Shown here piece after piece: positions 45,477 to 54,115 of a DNA stretch of 64,000 nt. The stretch lies in assembly GCA_003164045.1 (NCBI GenBank), contig PLRU01000059.1, positions 6,669 to 70,668 of the forward strand. Direction: 5' to 3'. The stretch is from Candidatus Lustribacter telmatis (GTDB lineage: Bacteria; Vulcanimicrobiota; Vulcanimicrobiia; Vulcanimicrobiales; Vulcanimicrobiaceae). The notes beneath the pieces are model-generated. The model was not told the origin of the DNA. It did no database searches and was given only the letters and a program-made list of their open reading frames with translations. The translations under genes and the position numbers were made by a program. How positions within the stretch are numbered: the stretch's first letter is position 1; each line of letters starts with the position of its first letter.

Positions 45477-46442
45477 CTGAACACCCCGCTCCGTTTTCTC
45501 GCCGCCGCCGTAAGCGCGGCTCTGCTGCTCCCGGCCGTGCCGGGCGAAAGCGCCGACCTGCCGACGGTGCGCGTCGGTTTGATTTGCGGCGGCATGACGC
45601 CGATGGTCGCGCAAGTCGCGCTCAACGACGGCAGCTTCGAGAAGGCCGGCGTTCACGTTGAGAAAGATTGTTTCACCGGCGGACCGCAAGCCGTGCAAGC
45701 GCTGGTCGGAAAGAGCATCGATGCGTTCATCGGCTCGTACGATCACGTGCTGCGCCAGCGCGCGCGCAGCATCGACGTAAAGGTGTACGCGGAACTCTAC
45801 AACGGCTATAGCTACGAGCTCATAGCCAAGTCGTCGGTCGCGATGACCTCGCTCGCGCAGGCGAAGGGCCAAACGTTTGCCGTGACGGCCGCCGGCGCGC
45901 TCTCCGACGACGCGCTGCGTCTCGGCCTCACCGCGGCGGGCCTCAATCCGGATCGCGATGTGACGATCGTCGCGACCGGCAGCGGCGCCCCAATGGTCGC
46001 GGCACTCGATACGGATCGCGTCGCCGCCGGCATGCTCGCCGAACCCACGATCACGCAGTTGACGGACGGCGGAAAATACAAGGTCGTGTTCGATCCAACG
46101 CAGCCGTTCGCCGGGAACGTGATCATGGCCCAAACGGCGTTCGTTGCGGCGAACCGGCGGGCGTTCGTTGCGATGCTGCGCGCGTTGCGCACGACGGCGG
46201 CGCGAATCGCGTCCGACCCCCAAAGCGCCGTCGAACCGATGCGCAAGGATTTCCCGGCCGTTTCGCCCGCCGTCATGCTGGCGGCGATCAAGCGCACGAT
46301 TCCGCACGTGCCCAAAGGTTTGCTCGCCGACCGGCGTTCGACCGATCCGGTCGTCGCCGCAACCTTGAAAAAGGGCGACATCACGACCGCGATCCCGTTC
46401 GAGGCCGCAGTCGACAACTCGGTCCTCGAAAGTATTAGATAA
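45477..46442 (+). CDS. ABC transporter substrate-binding protein (SsuA/NMT1-like), possible CTG start
   Basis: VRVGLICGGMTPMVAQVALNDGSFEKAGVHVEKDCFTGGPQAVQALVGKSIDAFIG; the signal peptide LNTPLRFLAAAVSAALLLPAVPGESA is in frame only if started at CTG 45477. Confidence 0.8.
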   Translation: MNTPLRFLAAAVSAALLLPAVPGESADLPTVRVGLICGGMTPMVAQVALNDGSFEKAGVHVEKDCFTGGPQAVQALVGKSIDAFIGSYDHVLRQRARSIDVKVYAELYNGYSYELIAKSSVAMTSLAQAKGQTFAVTAAGALSDDALRLGLTAAGLNPDRDVTIVATGSGAPMVAALDTDRVAAGMLAEPTITQLTDGGKYKVVFDPTQPFAGNVIMAQTAFVAANRRAFVAMLRALRTTAARIASDPQSAVEPMRKDFPAVSPAVMLAAIKRTIPHVPKGLLADRRSTDPVVAATLKKGDITTAIPFEAAVDNSVLESIR

Positions 46443-46453
46443 GGAAGTCAATC

Positions 46454-47899
46454 GTGTCGAAAAATTTGCGAACCTTCATGCGTGACGCCGTCGCGCGGTT
46501 CCCCGGCTCCATCAAGACGATCGACGTGCCGGTCGAGCGGCGGTTCGGCATCACGGCGTACGCCGCGAAGCTGGCGCAGAACGGCGAGTACAAAGGGCTG
46601 CTCTTCAACAACGTCATCGGATCGCGGTTTCCGGTCGTCACCAACCTGATGTCGAGTTACGACCGCATGGCGATGGCGATGAACTGCCAGATTGAGGAGC
46701 TGCCGCAAGTCTACGGCACGCGCGTGAACAAGCCGATCGCGCCGGTTACGGTCTCGCGCGAAAAGGCGCCCGTGAAAGACGTCGTGATTCGGGAGGCCGA
46801 CATCGACCTGAGCACGATCCCGATCCCGGTTCACAACGCGCTCGACGGCGGCCCGTATCTCACTGCCGCGGCGACCGTAATGCGCGATCCGGAAACCGGC
46901 GCGCAAAACGTCGGCATCTATCGCCACCACGTGTTCACCACCAAAGAGATGGGCGTATGGTTTTTCGGCAGCCACCATGGCGGCCACATCGTTGATGCCT
47001 ACGAGCGCCGCGGCGAACGCGCGCCGTTTGCGATCGCAATCGGTCACCATCCGGCATTCCTGATGGGCGCGGCTGCGCGGTTGCCGGGCATCGGCGGCGA
47101 GTACGAAGCGGCGGGTGCATTGCTTGGCGAGCCGGTCGAACTCGTCGAGGCCGAGACCTCGGATCTGATGGTGCCGGCGCAAGCCGAGTTCATCATCGAA
47201 GGCTATATCACGCCGGGACAGCTTCATCATGAAGGTCCGTTCGGCGAGTGGCCCGGCCACTATCTCAACGAAGAAGAAGTGCCGATCATGACCGTCACGG
47301 CGATCACGCACCGCCGCGATGCGATTTTCCAAGATATCATCGGCGCGGGCCGCGAACATCTGCTGATGGGCGGCATCCCGCGCGCCGGCAGCATCTATCG
47401 CAGCGTCAAGGAAGTCGTGCCGGACGTCGTCGCGGTCAACGTGCCGCCGCACAGCCGGATGCACTGTTACGTGTCGATCAAGCGCCGTCGCAACGTCGAT
47501 GCCAAGCGCGCCGCATTCGCCGCGCTCAACACGGAGCCCGAGAACTTGCGGGCGGTGATCGTCGTCGATGACGACATCAACGTGTACGACGACGGCGACG
47601 TCCTGTGGGCGGTCGGAACGCGCTTCGACGCAACGCGCGATCTTACGGTCGTGCAGGGCTGGAGCGGCCCCGGCGGCTTGCTGCCGACGAACTGGGAATA
47701 CTTTGCCGACGGCACCAAAACGGCGCGCGCCTCGAGCGCGATCATCATCGATGCAACGAAGCCGCCGCCGCCGGTGCCCTATCCGCCGCGCACGCAAGTG
47801 CCGGATGACGAGGTGAACCGCGTGGACCTCGGTACGATGAGCGACATGACCGCAGCGAACCCGTATCTCGCCGATCCGGCGACGCTCGTTACGCGATGA
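46454..47899 (+). CDS. UbiD family (prFMN-dependent) decarboxylase
   Basis: MSKNLRTFMRDA, LLFNNVIGSRFPVVTNLMSS, HRHHVF/GVWFFGSHHGGHI, GEWPGHYLNEEEVPIMTVTAITHRRDAIFQDI. Confidence 0.9.
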   Translation: MSKNLRTFMRDAVARFPGSIKTIDVPVERRFGITAYAAKLAQNGEYKGLLFNNVIGSRFPVVTNLMSSYDRMAMAMNCQIEELPQVYGTRVNKPIAPVTVSREKAPVKDVVIREADIDLSTIPIPVHNALDGGPYLTAAATVMRDPETGAQNVGIYRHHVFTTKEMGVWFFGSHHGGHIVDAYERRGERAPFAIAIGHHPAFLMGAAARLPGIGGEYEAAGALLGEPVELVEAETSDLMVPAQAEFIIEGYITPGQLHHEGPFGEWPGHYLNEEEVPIMTVTAITHRRDAIFQDIIGAGREHLLMGGIPRAGSIYRSVKEVVPDVVAVNVPPHSRMHCYVSIKRRRNVDAKRAAFAALNTEPENLRAVIVVDDDINVYDDGDVLWAVGTRFDATRDLTVVQGWSGPGGLLPTNWEYFADGTKTARASSAIIIDATKPPPPVPYPPRTQVPDDEVNRVDLGTMSDMTAANPYLADPATLVTR

Positions 47900-48558
47900 A
47901 TCTCTGGGCGGATTTTCACGGGAACACTGACGGCCCCGTCATCCACAAGTGGAAACACTATTTCCCGGTCTACGAGCGGCACTTTGCGCCGTTCGTGAAC
48001 CGGTCGGTGACGCTGCTCGAGATCGGCTGCGGCGACGGCGGCTCGCTCCAGATGTGGAAGCGCTTCTTCGGACCGCACGCGCAGATCGTGGGCATCGACA
48101 TCGAACCGCGGGCGAAAGAGTTCGAGGACGATCAGATCTCGGTGCGCATCGGTTCGCAAGACGACCTCGCATTTCTCGACACCGTCGTTGACGAGTTCGG
48201 TCCGTTCGACATCGTGATCGACGACGGCAGCCACATTCAAGCGCACGTTGCGGCGTCGTTCGCGCACCTCTATGCCGGCCTATCGAAGAACGGCGTCTAT
48301 CTGGTCGAAGATCTGCATACCGCATACTGGCCGGATTTCGGCGGCGGTCAGGGTAAGCCCGATACGTTCATCGAGATCGCCAAAGGGCTCGTCGACGAGC
48401 TCAACGCCGACCATTCGCGCGATGGATTGCTCGCGACGGAATTCACCCGCATGACGCACTCGATGTGCTTCTACGACAGCGTCATCGTGTTCGAGCGCGG
48501 AATCTACACCAAGAAATGGGCGCCGCGCATCGGCCGCGAGGAAAAGAAGAAACGCTAA
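47896..48558 (+). CDS. Class I SAM-dependent methyltransferase (MycE-like)
   Basis: VTLLEIGCGDGGSLQMWKRFFGPHAQIVGIDIEPRAK, FDIVIDDGSHIQ; ATGA overlap with ubiD-like gene. Confidence 0.8.
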   Translation: MNLWADFHGNTDGPVIHKWKHYFPVYERHFAPFVNRSVTLLEIGCGDGGSLQMWKRFFGPHAQIVGIDIEPRAKEFEDDQISVRIGSQDDLAFLDTVVDEFGPFDIVIDDGSHIQAHVAASFAHLYAGLSKNGVYLVEDLHTAYWPDFGGGQGKPDTFIEIAKGLVDELNADHSRDGLLATEFTRMTHSMCFYDSVIVFERGIYTKKWAPRIGREEKKKR

Positions 48559-49127
48559 TCCGGTGAGGGGGCGTCGTCGGGTGGATTGAACGTGGTCGGC
48601 AGCGGCGTCGGCGATGCGCCGCGGCGCGGTACCGGGCGCAGCGGCCGCGGCGTCAGCACGGGGATGGGAGAGTAGGCCGCGTTCGGCGGATTGGTCGAAA
48701 GCGGAACCGGCACGGGAACGCTGATCACCACGCGATCGGCGATGCGTTCCACGCTGCCGTTGGTCAGCGCGGAAATGGTCATGCCGGCGGTCACGGCGGA
48801 CACGCCGGGGGTGACCGGTGTCAACGGCAGTTCGCCTTGACGCAAGTGGAACTCAGCAAGCGCGACGCGCAGTTCGGTGCTTCCGTCTGCGCGGCGAATT
48901 TTTTCCGTGACAATCAAGCGCGCGGTCGTCCCGGCCGCAGCCAGGGGCGTGCCGTCGAGGACGAGTGCGCGTGCGAGACGTACGCGATATTGGCCGCCGG
49001 CGCGGACCGCCTCGACGTTAATGGTGTCGTCGGCGACGAAGTCGAGCCGGGTTCCGGGTGGGAGGGAGTGTTCGGAAGGGGTTTGAGCGAGAGCAAGACC
49101 GCTGGGGATGCACAGCGCCGCGACCAA
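48555..49127 (-). CDS. Exported hypothetical protein, Pro-rich C-terminus
   Basis: Signal-like N-terminus MVAALCIPSGLALAQ; beta-rich body; PRPLRPVPRRGASPTPLP tail. Confidence 0.5.
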   Translation of the reverse strand: MVAALCIPSGLALAQTPSEHSLPPGTRLDFVADDTINVEAVRAGGQYRVRLARALVLDGTPLAAAGTTARLIVTEKIRRADGSTELRVALAEFHLRQGELPLTPVTPGVSAVTAGMTISALTNGSVERIADRVVISVPVPVPLSTNPPNAAYSPIPVLTPRPLRPVPRRGASPTPLPTTFNPPDDAPSPD

Positions 49128-49153
49128 GATGGCAGCGGCACGTTGCAGTTCGG

Positions 49154-49489
49154 TCAGGACGCCTTTTTCTCGGCAGCTGCAGCGTCGGCTGCGGCTTTCT
49201 TGCCCTGTTCGATCAAGGCTTTGACCTTCTGGCCGCCTTTTTGACCGATCTCTTCGTAAAAAGCCGGGCCGTAGCGGTCGCGAGTTGCCTCGCCGCCTTT
49301 TTTGCCGCCCTTTTTACCGATGGCTTCGTAGAATGCGTGGCCATGGGCTTTTTTCGTAGCCTGACCGCCCTTACGGCCGATCATCTCGTAAAATTCGGGA
49401 CCGTACTTTTTCTTGACGGTCTCGCCGCCTTTTTGGCCGGCTTCGCGGACGCTCATGCCGGGTTTGCGTTCTGGAGTGGGGGTGGACAT
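49154..49489 (-). CDS. KGG-repeat stress-induced (GsiB/LEA-like) hydrophilic protein
   Basis: Repeated GQKGGETVKKKYGPEFYEMIGRKGGQATKK / IGKKGGKKGGEATRDRYGPAFYEEIGQKGGQK; likely start MSTPTPERKPG. Confidence 0.85.
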   Translation of the reverse strand: MSTPTPERKPGMSVREAGQKGGETVKKKYGPEFYEMIGRKGGQATKKAHGHAFYEAIGKKGGKKGGEATRDRYGPAFYEEIGQKGGQKVKALIEQGKKAAADAAAAEKKAS

Positions 49490-49709
49490 GACGGGAACCT
49501 CGTTCTGTTCTAGATTCGTACCTACCGGAGTAACGTAAGCGGTCACTCGAAAGTTGTGCCAGGGGGCGGCCAGTTTGCAAAGCTTGCGCCTGGGATGCCT
49601 GGGGGATCGACCTTCGGCGGCGTGACCGTCCGGCTACCAATTGCTTAAGTAGCAGTCCGACTGTACCCAATAATTCTGGGCTGAACTACTGCTTTTCGGA
49701 CAGTTTGTG

Positions 49710-50822
49710 TCAACGGCGGGCGAGACGGGTCCAAATCCGCCGCCGGCCGGCGAAAAGCAGCGCTCCAGCTGCTAGGATTGCCCCCACGAGCGAGAGCAGC
49801 AGAATCGGGGAGAAGCCGCGGGCGGAGGCGGCCCCGCACATTTCGACGACGCCGCCCACGAGACGCAGGCCGAAACGGGCCAGCGGGTCGGCCGGCAGCT
49901 GTTCGATCGACCGGGATTCGGCGGCCACCTCGGCCGCGGTCCAATCGTTCCCGGCGATGTTACGCTCGAGGATGCCGTCGCGGGCGATCAGGACCGCTTC
50001 CGTATGAAGCACGAGGCCCGGCCGCGGCCGGTCGATCGCGAGGCCGGCGCGCTCGGCGAACGCGGCGATTGCACCCGGCTCGCCCGTTGCCAGGGTCCAG
50101 CGGACGCCGTCGGCCCCGGCGGCGCGGCCATAGGCGCGCAGAACCGCGGGGGTATCGAACGTGGGATCGAGGGTGATTTCCACCAGCCGTACCGGCGTGC
50201 CGGCGAGGAGCCGGGCCATGCGGGCGAACTTCGCCGTTACCAGCGGGCACATGCGCGGGTCGGGGCAGCGCGTGTAAATGAAGGCCAGCACCGAGACGCC
50301 GCTTTGCAGGTCGACGCTCTCGCCGTTCATGTCGACGAGCGGGGGTGCCCCGAGGGTGGCCGTCGCGCGCGCTGCGGCGTTGAAGGCCGATGCCGGCCGG
50401 CGCCCGCTCAAGCGGAACGGAACGTCGATTTGACGGGACTCGCCGGCGGTATTGCGGGCGATGATGTGGAGGATATACGTCCGAACCATCGCGCCCGGGA
50501 TGTCGACGAGCCGGAACGTGAAGTGGAAATGTCCCGGTTGCGAGCGCGGGGCGCTGAAGTTGAACAGGTTGGTCGCGAATTCCAAGCTGGCCGTGTTCGT
50601 GCTGGTGACGACGTCGCCGTCCCAGGTTGTCCCCGGCCGGGCATCGAGGCTCGAAAGGCGGACGGCCTGGATCTCGGGCGGTGCGGCGACGGTTGCCGCG
50701 TGCGGTTGGGGCCAATTCGCGGGCAGCGCCGCGGCGACGAAGACCGACTTCGGGGCGTCCGGCAGGGCTTGCACGCATCCGGCGAGGACGAGACTTCCAA
50801 TGAGCGCGGTGATCAGCCTCAC
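49710..50822 (-). CDS. SCO1/SenC family copper-chaperone-like lipoprotein with C-terminal TM helix
   Basis: Lipobox LVLAGC; FIYTRCPDPRMCPLVTAKFARM (CX5C variant), conserved His VLHTEAVLI; C-terminal TM segment; GTG 50822. Confidence 0.75.
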   Translation of the reverse strand: MRLITALIGSLVLAGCVQALPDAPKSVFVAAALPANWPQPHAATVAAPPEIQAVRLSSLDARPGTTWDGDVVTSTNTASLEFATNLFNFSAPRSQPGHFHFTFRLVDIPGAMVRTYILHIIARNTAGESRQIDVPFRLSGRRPASAFNAAARATATLGAPPLVDMNGESVDLQSGVSVLAFIYTRCPDPRMCPLVTAKFARMARLLAGTPVRLVEITLDPTFDTPAVLRAYGRAAGADGVRWTLATGEPGAIAAFAERAGLAIDRPRPGLVLHTEAVLIARDGILERNIAGNDWTAAEVAAESRSIEQLPADPLARFGLRLVGGVVEMCGAASARGFSPILLLSLVGAILAAGALLFAGRRRIWTRLARR

Positions 50823-51897
50823 GGAAGCACCGGCCGCCCGGCTCGAAGCGCAGCGCGGACCGGCGCCGCCTGACGCGACGCTCGACCTGCTTGTGGGGGT
50901 CGTCGGTCTATGGCTGGCGGCGGGATTCTTGTGGGACAGTTGGGCCCATCTCCACGTCGCGATCGAAACGTTCTTCACCCCATACCACGCGATTTTCTAC
51001 AGCGCGATGGTCGCCGGTGCGGTCATCCTCGCGGTGTTCGCACGACGTAACTTTCGGCTCGGTTACACCGGCTTCGACGTCTTGCCTGCCGCCTACCAGT
51101 CCGCGCTGTGGGGCGTGCCGATTTTTTTTGCCGGCGGCGTCGGCGATTTGATCTGGCATACGTTCTTCGGCGTCGAGGACCGCGTCGAGGCGGTAACCAG
51201 CCCGACGCACTTGATCATCGGTCTGGGCGTGCTCTTAGTTGCCGGCGCACCGATCCGCTCCGCGCTGCAACAGCGTGCGGTTCTGACGACACTGCGCGCA
51301 CAATTGCCGTTGATCTTCGCACTGGCCACGTGGCTCGAATTCATTCATCTCGGCACCGCCTACGCGTTCGATCCCGGCGCCGCGCAGATGTATGCGCCGC
51401 CCGATGCCGTGGCTTACGGTCCGGATTACTTCACCAACGCAACGATGCTGCTTTTCAAGACGGGCTCGGGGATCGTGATCGTCATCTTGCAGTCGATCAT
51501 CTTGATGGGCATTTGCGTATGGACCGTAGCGCGCTTTCAGCTGCGCCCGGGAGCGCTGACGATCCTCTTCGTGCTGGGCAACGGCATGATCGCGGCGGCG
51601 CTTGGCAACGACACGCCGATGCTCGCAACATACCTGGCGATGAGCCTAGTGGCCGGAGTAATAGGCGATGTTATTGTGGCCCGCCGCCGGCCCTCACCCG
51701 CGCGTCCGGTTGCGTTCGGCCTGTTCGGCGCGCTCGTGCCGGGAGCGTACTTCGGCACGTATTTTATTGTGACGGCGCTCAGCGGCGGCGTCTGGTGGAG
51801 TTGGACCCTCACGCTCGGCGCGATCGTATGGTCGATGCTCTGCGGGTTGGCCCTGACGCTGCTAGCGGGCGCCCGTAATGAATCCCTTACCAGGTGA
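50800..51897 (+). CDS. Polytopic membrane protein with conserved-looking His residues, unknown function
   Basis: About 9 hydrophobic segments; WDSWAHLHVAIETFFTPYHAIFYS, GDLIWHTFFGVED, SPTHLIIG, LEFIHLGTAY. Confidence 0.7.
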   Translation: MSAVISLTEAPAARLEAQRGPAPPDATLDLLVGVVGLWLAAGFLWDSWAHLHVAIETFFTPYHAIFYSAMVAGAVILAVFARRNFRLGYTGFDVLPAAYQSALWGVPIFFAGGVGDLIWHTFFGVEDRVEAVTSPTHLIIGLGVLLVAGAPIRSALQQRAVLTTLRAQLPLIFALATWLEFIHLGTAYAFDPGAAQMYAPPDAVAYGPDYFTNATMLLFKTGSGIVIVILQSIILMGICVWTVARFQLRPGALTILFVLGNGMIAAALGNDTPMLATYLAMSLVAGVIGDVIVARRRPSPARPVAFGLFGALVPGAYFGTYFIVTALSGGVWWSWTLTLGAIVWSMLCGLALTLLAGARNESLTR

Positions 51898-51980
51898 AGG
51901 CGCGAAGGTAACGCAGCCTTTACAACTTCTCTCGCCTCCTTGTAGGCCCCCATCGCTTGCACTCGAACGTGGAGGTCCGT

Positions 51981-52541
51981 ATGGCCTGGCGGGTGCTGGT
52001 CGCAGATGACGACCCCGAGATTTGCACGCTCATCAAAACGATCTTACGGAACGCATCGTTTGAGGTCTCGGTCTGCCCCGATGCAGAGAGCGCGCTCGTC
52101 CACCTGCAACGTGACAAACCCTACGACATCCTGATCAGCGACTTCATGCTGCCCGGCATATCCGGCATCGAACTGATCACGATGGTGCGCGCAAACCCGC
52201 AGACGGCGCGGTTGCCGATCTTAATGATCAGCGGACACAGCAACTACGCGATGGATGCGCGCGCAAAAAGTGCCGGCGCCGATCATTTTCTCAACAAGCC
52301 GTTTACGTTAACGCAACTGCGTTCGACGGTCACGGCGTTGGCTTCAAAATATCGTCCGCTCACAGCCGCCGAAGAAGCGAAGATCGCCGCGAGCAAACCT
52401 GCCGGCGCTCCAACGGCCGCGCCGCCCGCAGCGCCGCCATCGTCGACGACCATCAAAGTCGTCGGGCATCCCGATTCGATCAAAGTGACCTCGAGCGCCC
52501 CGCTCGCCGACGTAAAAAACAGCGGAACCGAGTCGCACTGA
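51981..52541 (+). CDS. Response regulator receiver protein with Pro/Ala-rich linker and short C-terminal tail
   Basis: VLVADDDPEICTLIK, DILISDFMLPGISGIEL, LMISGH, NKPFTLTQL; ATG 51981. Confidence 0.85.
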   Translation: MAWRVLVADDDPEICTLIKTILRNASFEVSVCPDAESALVHLQRDKPYDILISDFMLPGISGIELITMVRANPQTARLPILMISGHSNYAMDARAKSAGADHFLNKPFTLTQLRSTVTALASKYRPLTAAEEAKIAASKPAGAPTAAPPAAPPSSTTIKVVGHPDSIKVTSSAPLADVKNSGTESH

Positions 52542-52562
52542 TCCGAACCGGCATTCCCTAAC

Positions 52563-53132
52563 GTGAGCGTCGCGGCGTTTTTTAAAGTCGTCCTCGTCGC
52601 GATGTCGCTCGGGCTCGACGTCTTCGCGGTGTCGGTTGGTGTCGGCATGCGCGGAATGCCGGTAGCCGTAAAATGGCGGATCGGCATCGCGTTCACCACG
52701 GCCGAGGTGACGATGACGCTGCTCGGCGTGGGCCTGGGCAAGCTGGCCGGCGAGCTACTGGGGGAAGTCGCCGGGTATATCGGCTTTGCCGCCCTCATCG
52801 GCGTCGGCATCTATATGGTGATCGAGTCGTTGCGCGAAACCGAAGCCGGCGGCTTCGATCTCTCGCGCGGCTGGGGGCTGCTGCTCGGCGCCCTCTCGAT
52901 CAGCCTCGATTCGCTCGGCATCGGGTTTTCGATCCTCTATATCGGCGTGCCGCTAGCGGTCTCGCTGAGCTGCATCGCGGTCGTGGCGGCGGCTTCGACC
53001 GCGCTCGGCTTGACGCTTGGCCGAGTGCTCGGCTCGCGCGCGGAAGAGAGCGCGGCCACGTGGGGCGGCATCATTCTGATCGCCACCGGCCTCGTATTCG
53101 CGGTGCTGAAGTTGTTCTTCGCCGAACTGTAG
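52563..53132 (+). CDS. mntP: MntP-family manganese efflux pump
   Basis: MSLGLDVFAVSVGVGMRG ... LLLGALSISLDSLGIGFSILYIG; six hydrophobic segments. Confidence 0.8.
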   Translation: MSVAAFFKVVLVAMSLGLDVFAVSVGVGMRGMPVAVKWRIGIAFTTAEVTMTLLGVGLGKLAGELLGEVAGYIGFAALIGVGIYMVIESLRETEAGGFDLSRGWGLLLGALSISLDSLGIGFSILYIGVPLAVSLSCIAVVAAASTALGLTLGRVLGSRAEESAATWGGIILIATGLVFAVLKLFFAEL

Positions 53133-53143
53133 AAACGGCTCGC

Positions 53144-54115
53144 GTGCTCACGTTCGTCATCCGGCGTGTCCTGCAAAGCATCCCGCTGCTGCTCTTGATC
53201 TCGATGATTCTCTTCGGGATCATCAGCGAGGCGCCGGGGGGACCGCTCACGCCGTATTTGCAGAACCCGCACATCACCGAGGCCGACATCACCCGGCTCA
53301 AGCACAATCTGGGCTTGGACCAGCCGATCCCAATCCAGTATCTGCACTGGCTCGGCCAAGTCGTGCGCGGCGACTTCGGCTATTCGACCTCGAACTCCGA
53401 AACGGCGATCGCCGCGATCGGGGATCGCGTGCCGGTAACGCTGGAACTGATGGGCTCTGCCATCGGTCTCGCCATCGTCGTCGGCGTCATCTTCGGCATC
53501 CTTTCGGCGATCAAGCAGTACTCGTGGGTTGATTTTTCGATCACCACGCTGGCGTTCTTCGGCCAGTCGATGCCGGTGTTCTGGTTTGCCCTCATGATGC
53601 AGCTGGCGTTTTCGGTGAACGGCTTTACCTGTTGCGGTTATCACATCGCGTTGCCCTCGGCGGGCAGTTACTCGAGCGATACGTTCGACCTCGGCGATCG
53701 CATCGAGCATTTGATCTTACCGACGATCGTGCTGTCGCTGCTCTACCTTGCTTTGATCAGCCGCTTCATGCGCTCCTCGATGCTCGAGGTGATCCACTCC
53801 GATTATATTCGAACGGCGTCGGCCAAAGGCTTGACCCGTTTTAACGTCGTGATGCGGCACGCGTTCCGGAACGCTCTGATTCCGCTCGTGACGATCATCG
53901 CGCTAACGCTGCCCGACCTCGTCGGCGGCGCGGTGGTAACGGAGAAGATCTTTGCGTGGCCCGGAATGGGCAGCCTGTTCATCAACGCTCTCGGTCAATT
54001 CGATTTCGCCGTTTTGATGGCGTTCATGTGTCTCACCGCCGTGTTCGTCGTGTTTTCGAACTTGCTCGCCGACGTGTGCTATGCGTGGCTCGACCCGCGC
54101 GTGAAGTATAACTGA
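53144..54115 (+). CDS. ABC transporter permease, DppB/OppB-like
   Basis: FVIRRVLQSIPLLLLISMILFGI, GLDQPIPIQYLHWLGQVVRGDFGYS, ARHAFRNALIPLVTIIAL-like segment; GTG 53144. Confidence 0.9.
   Translation: MLTFVIRRVLQSIPLLLLISMILFGIISEAPGGPLTPYLQNPHITEADITRLKHNLGLDQPIPIQYLHWLGQVVRGDFGYSTSNSETAIAAIGDRVPVTLELMGSAIGLAIVVGVIFGILSAIKQYSWVDFSITTLAFFGQSMPVFWFALMMQLAFSVNGFTCCGYHIALPSAGSYSSDTFDLGDRIEHLILPTIVLSLLYLALISRFMRSSMLEVIHSDYIRTASAKGLTRFNVVMRHAFRNALIPLVTIIALTLPDLVGGAVVTEKIFAWPGMGSLFINALGQFDFAVLMAFMCLTAVFVVFSNLLADVCYAWLDPRVKYN

Noticed and set aside
46448-47797. 449-aa minus ORF opposite the UbiD gene
   Set aside because: Antisense shadow ORF, no family resemblance
49560-49650. Possible c-di-GMP (GEMM) riboswitch-like strings (gcaaagc, ggtagccg)
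   Set aside because: On neither strand do the motifs occur in the required order and spacing; kept only as a generic structured-region finding
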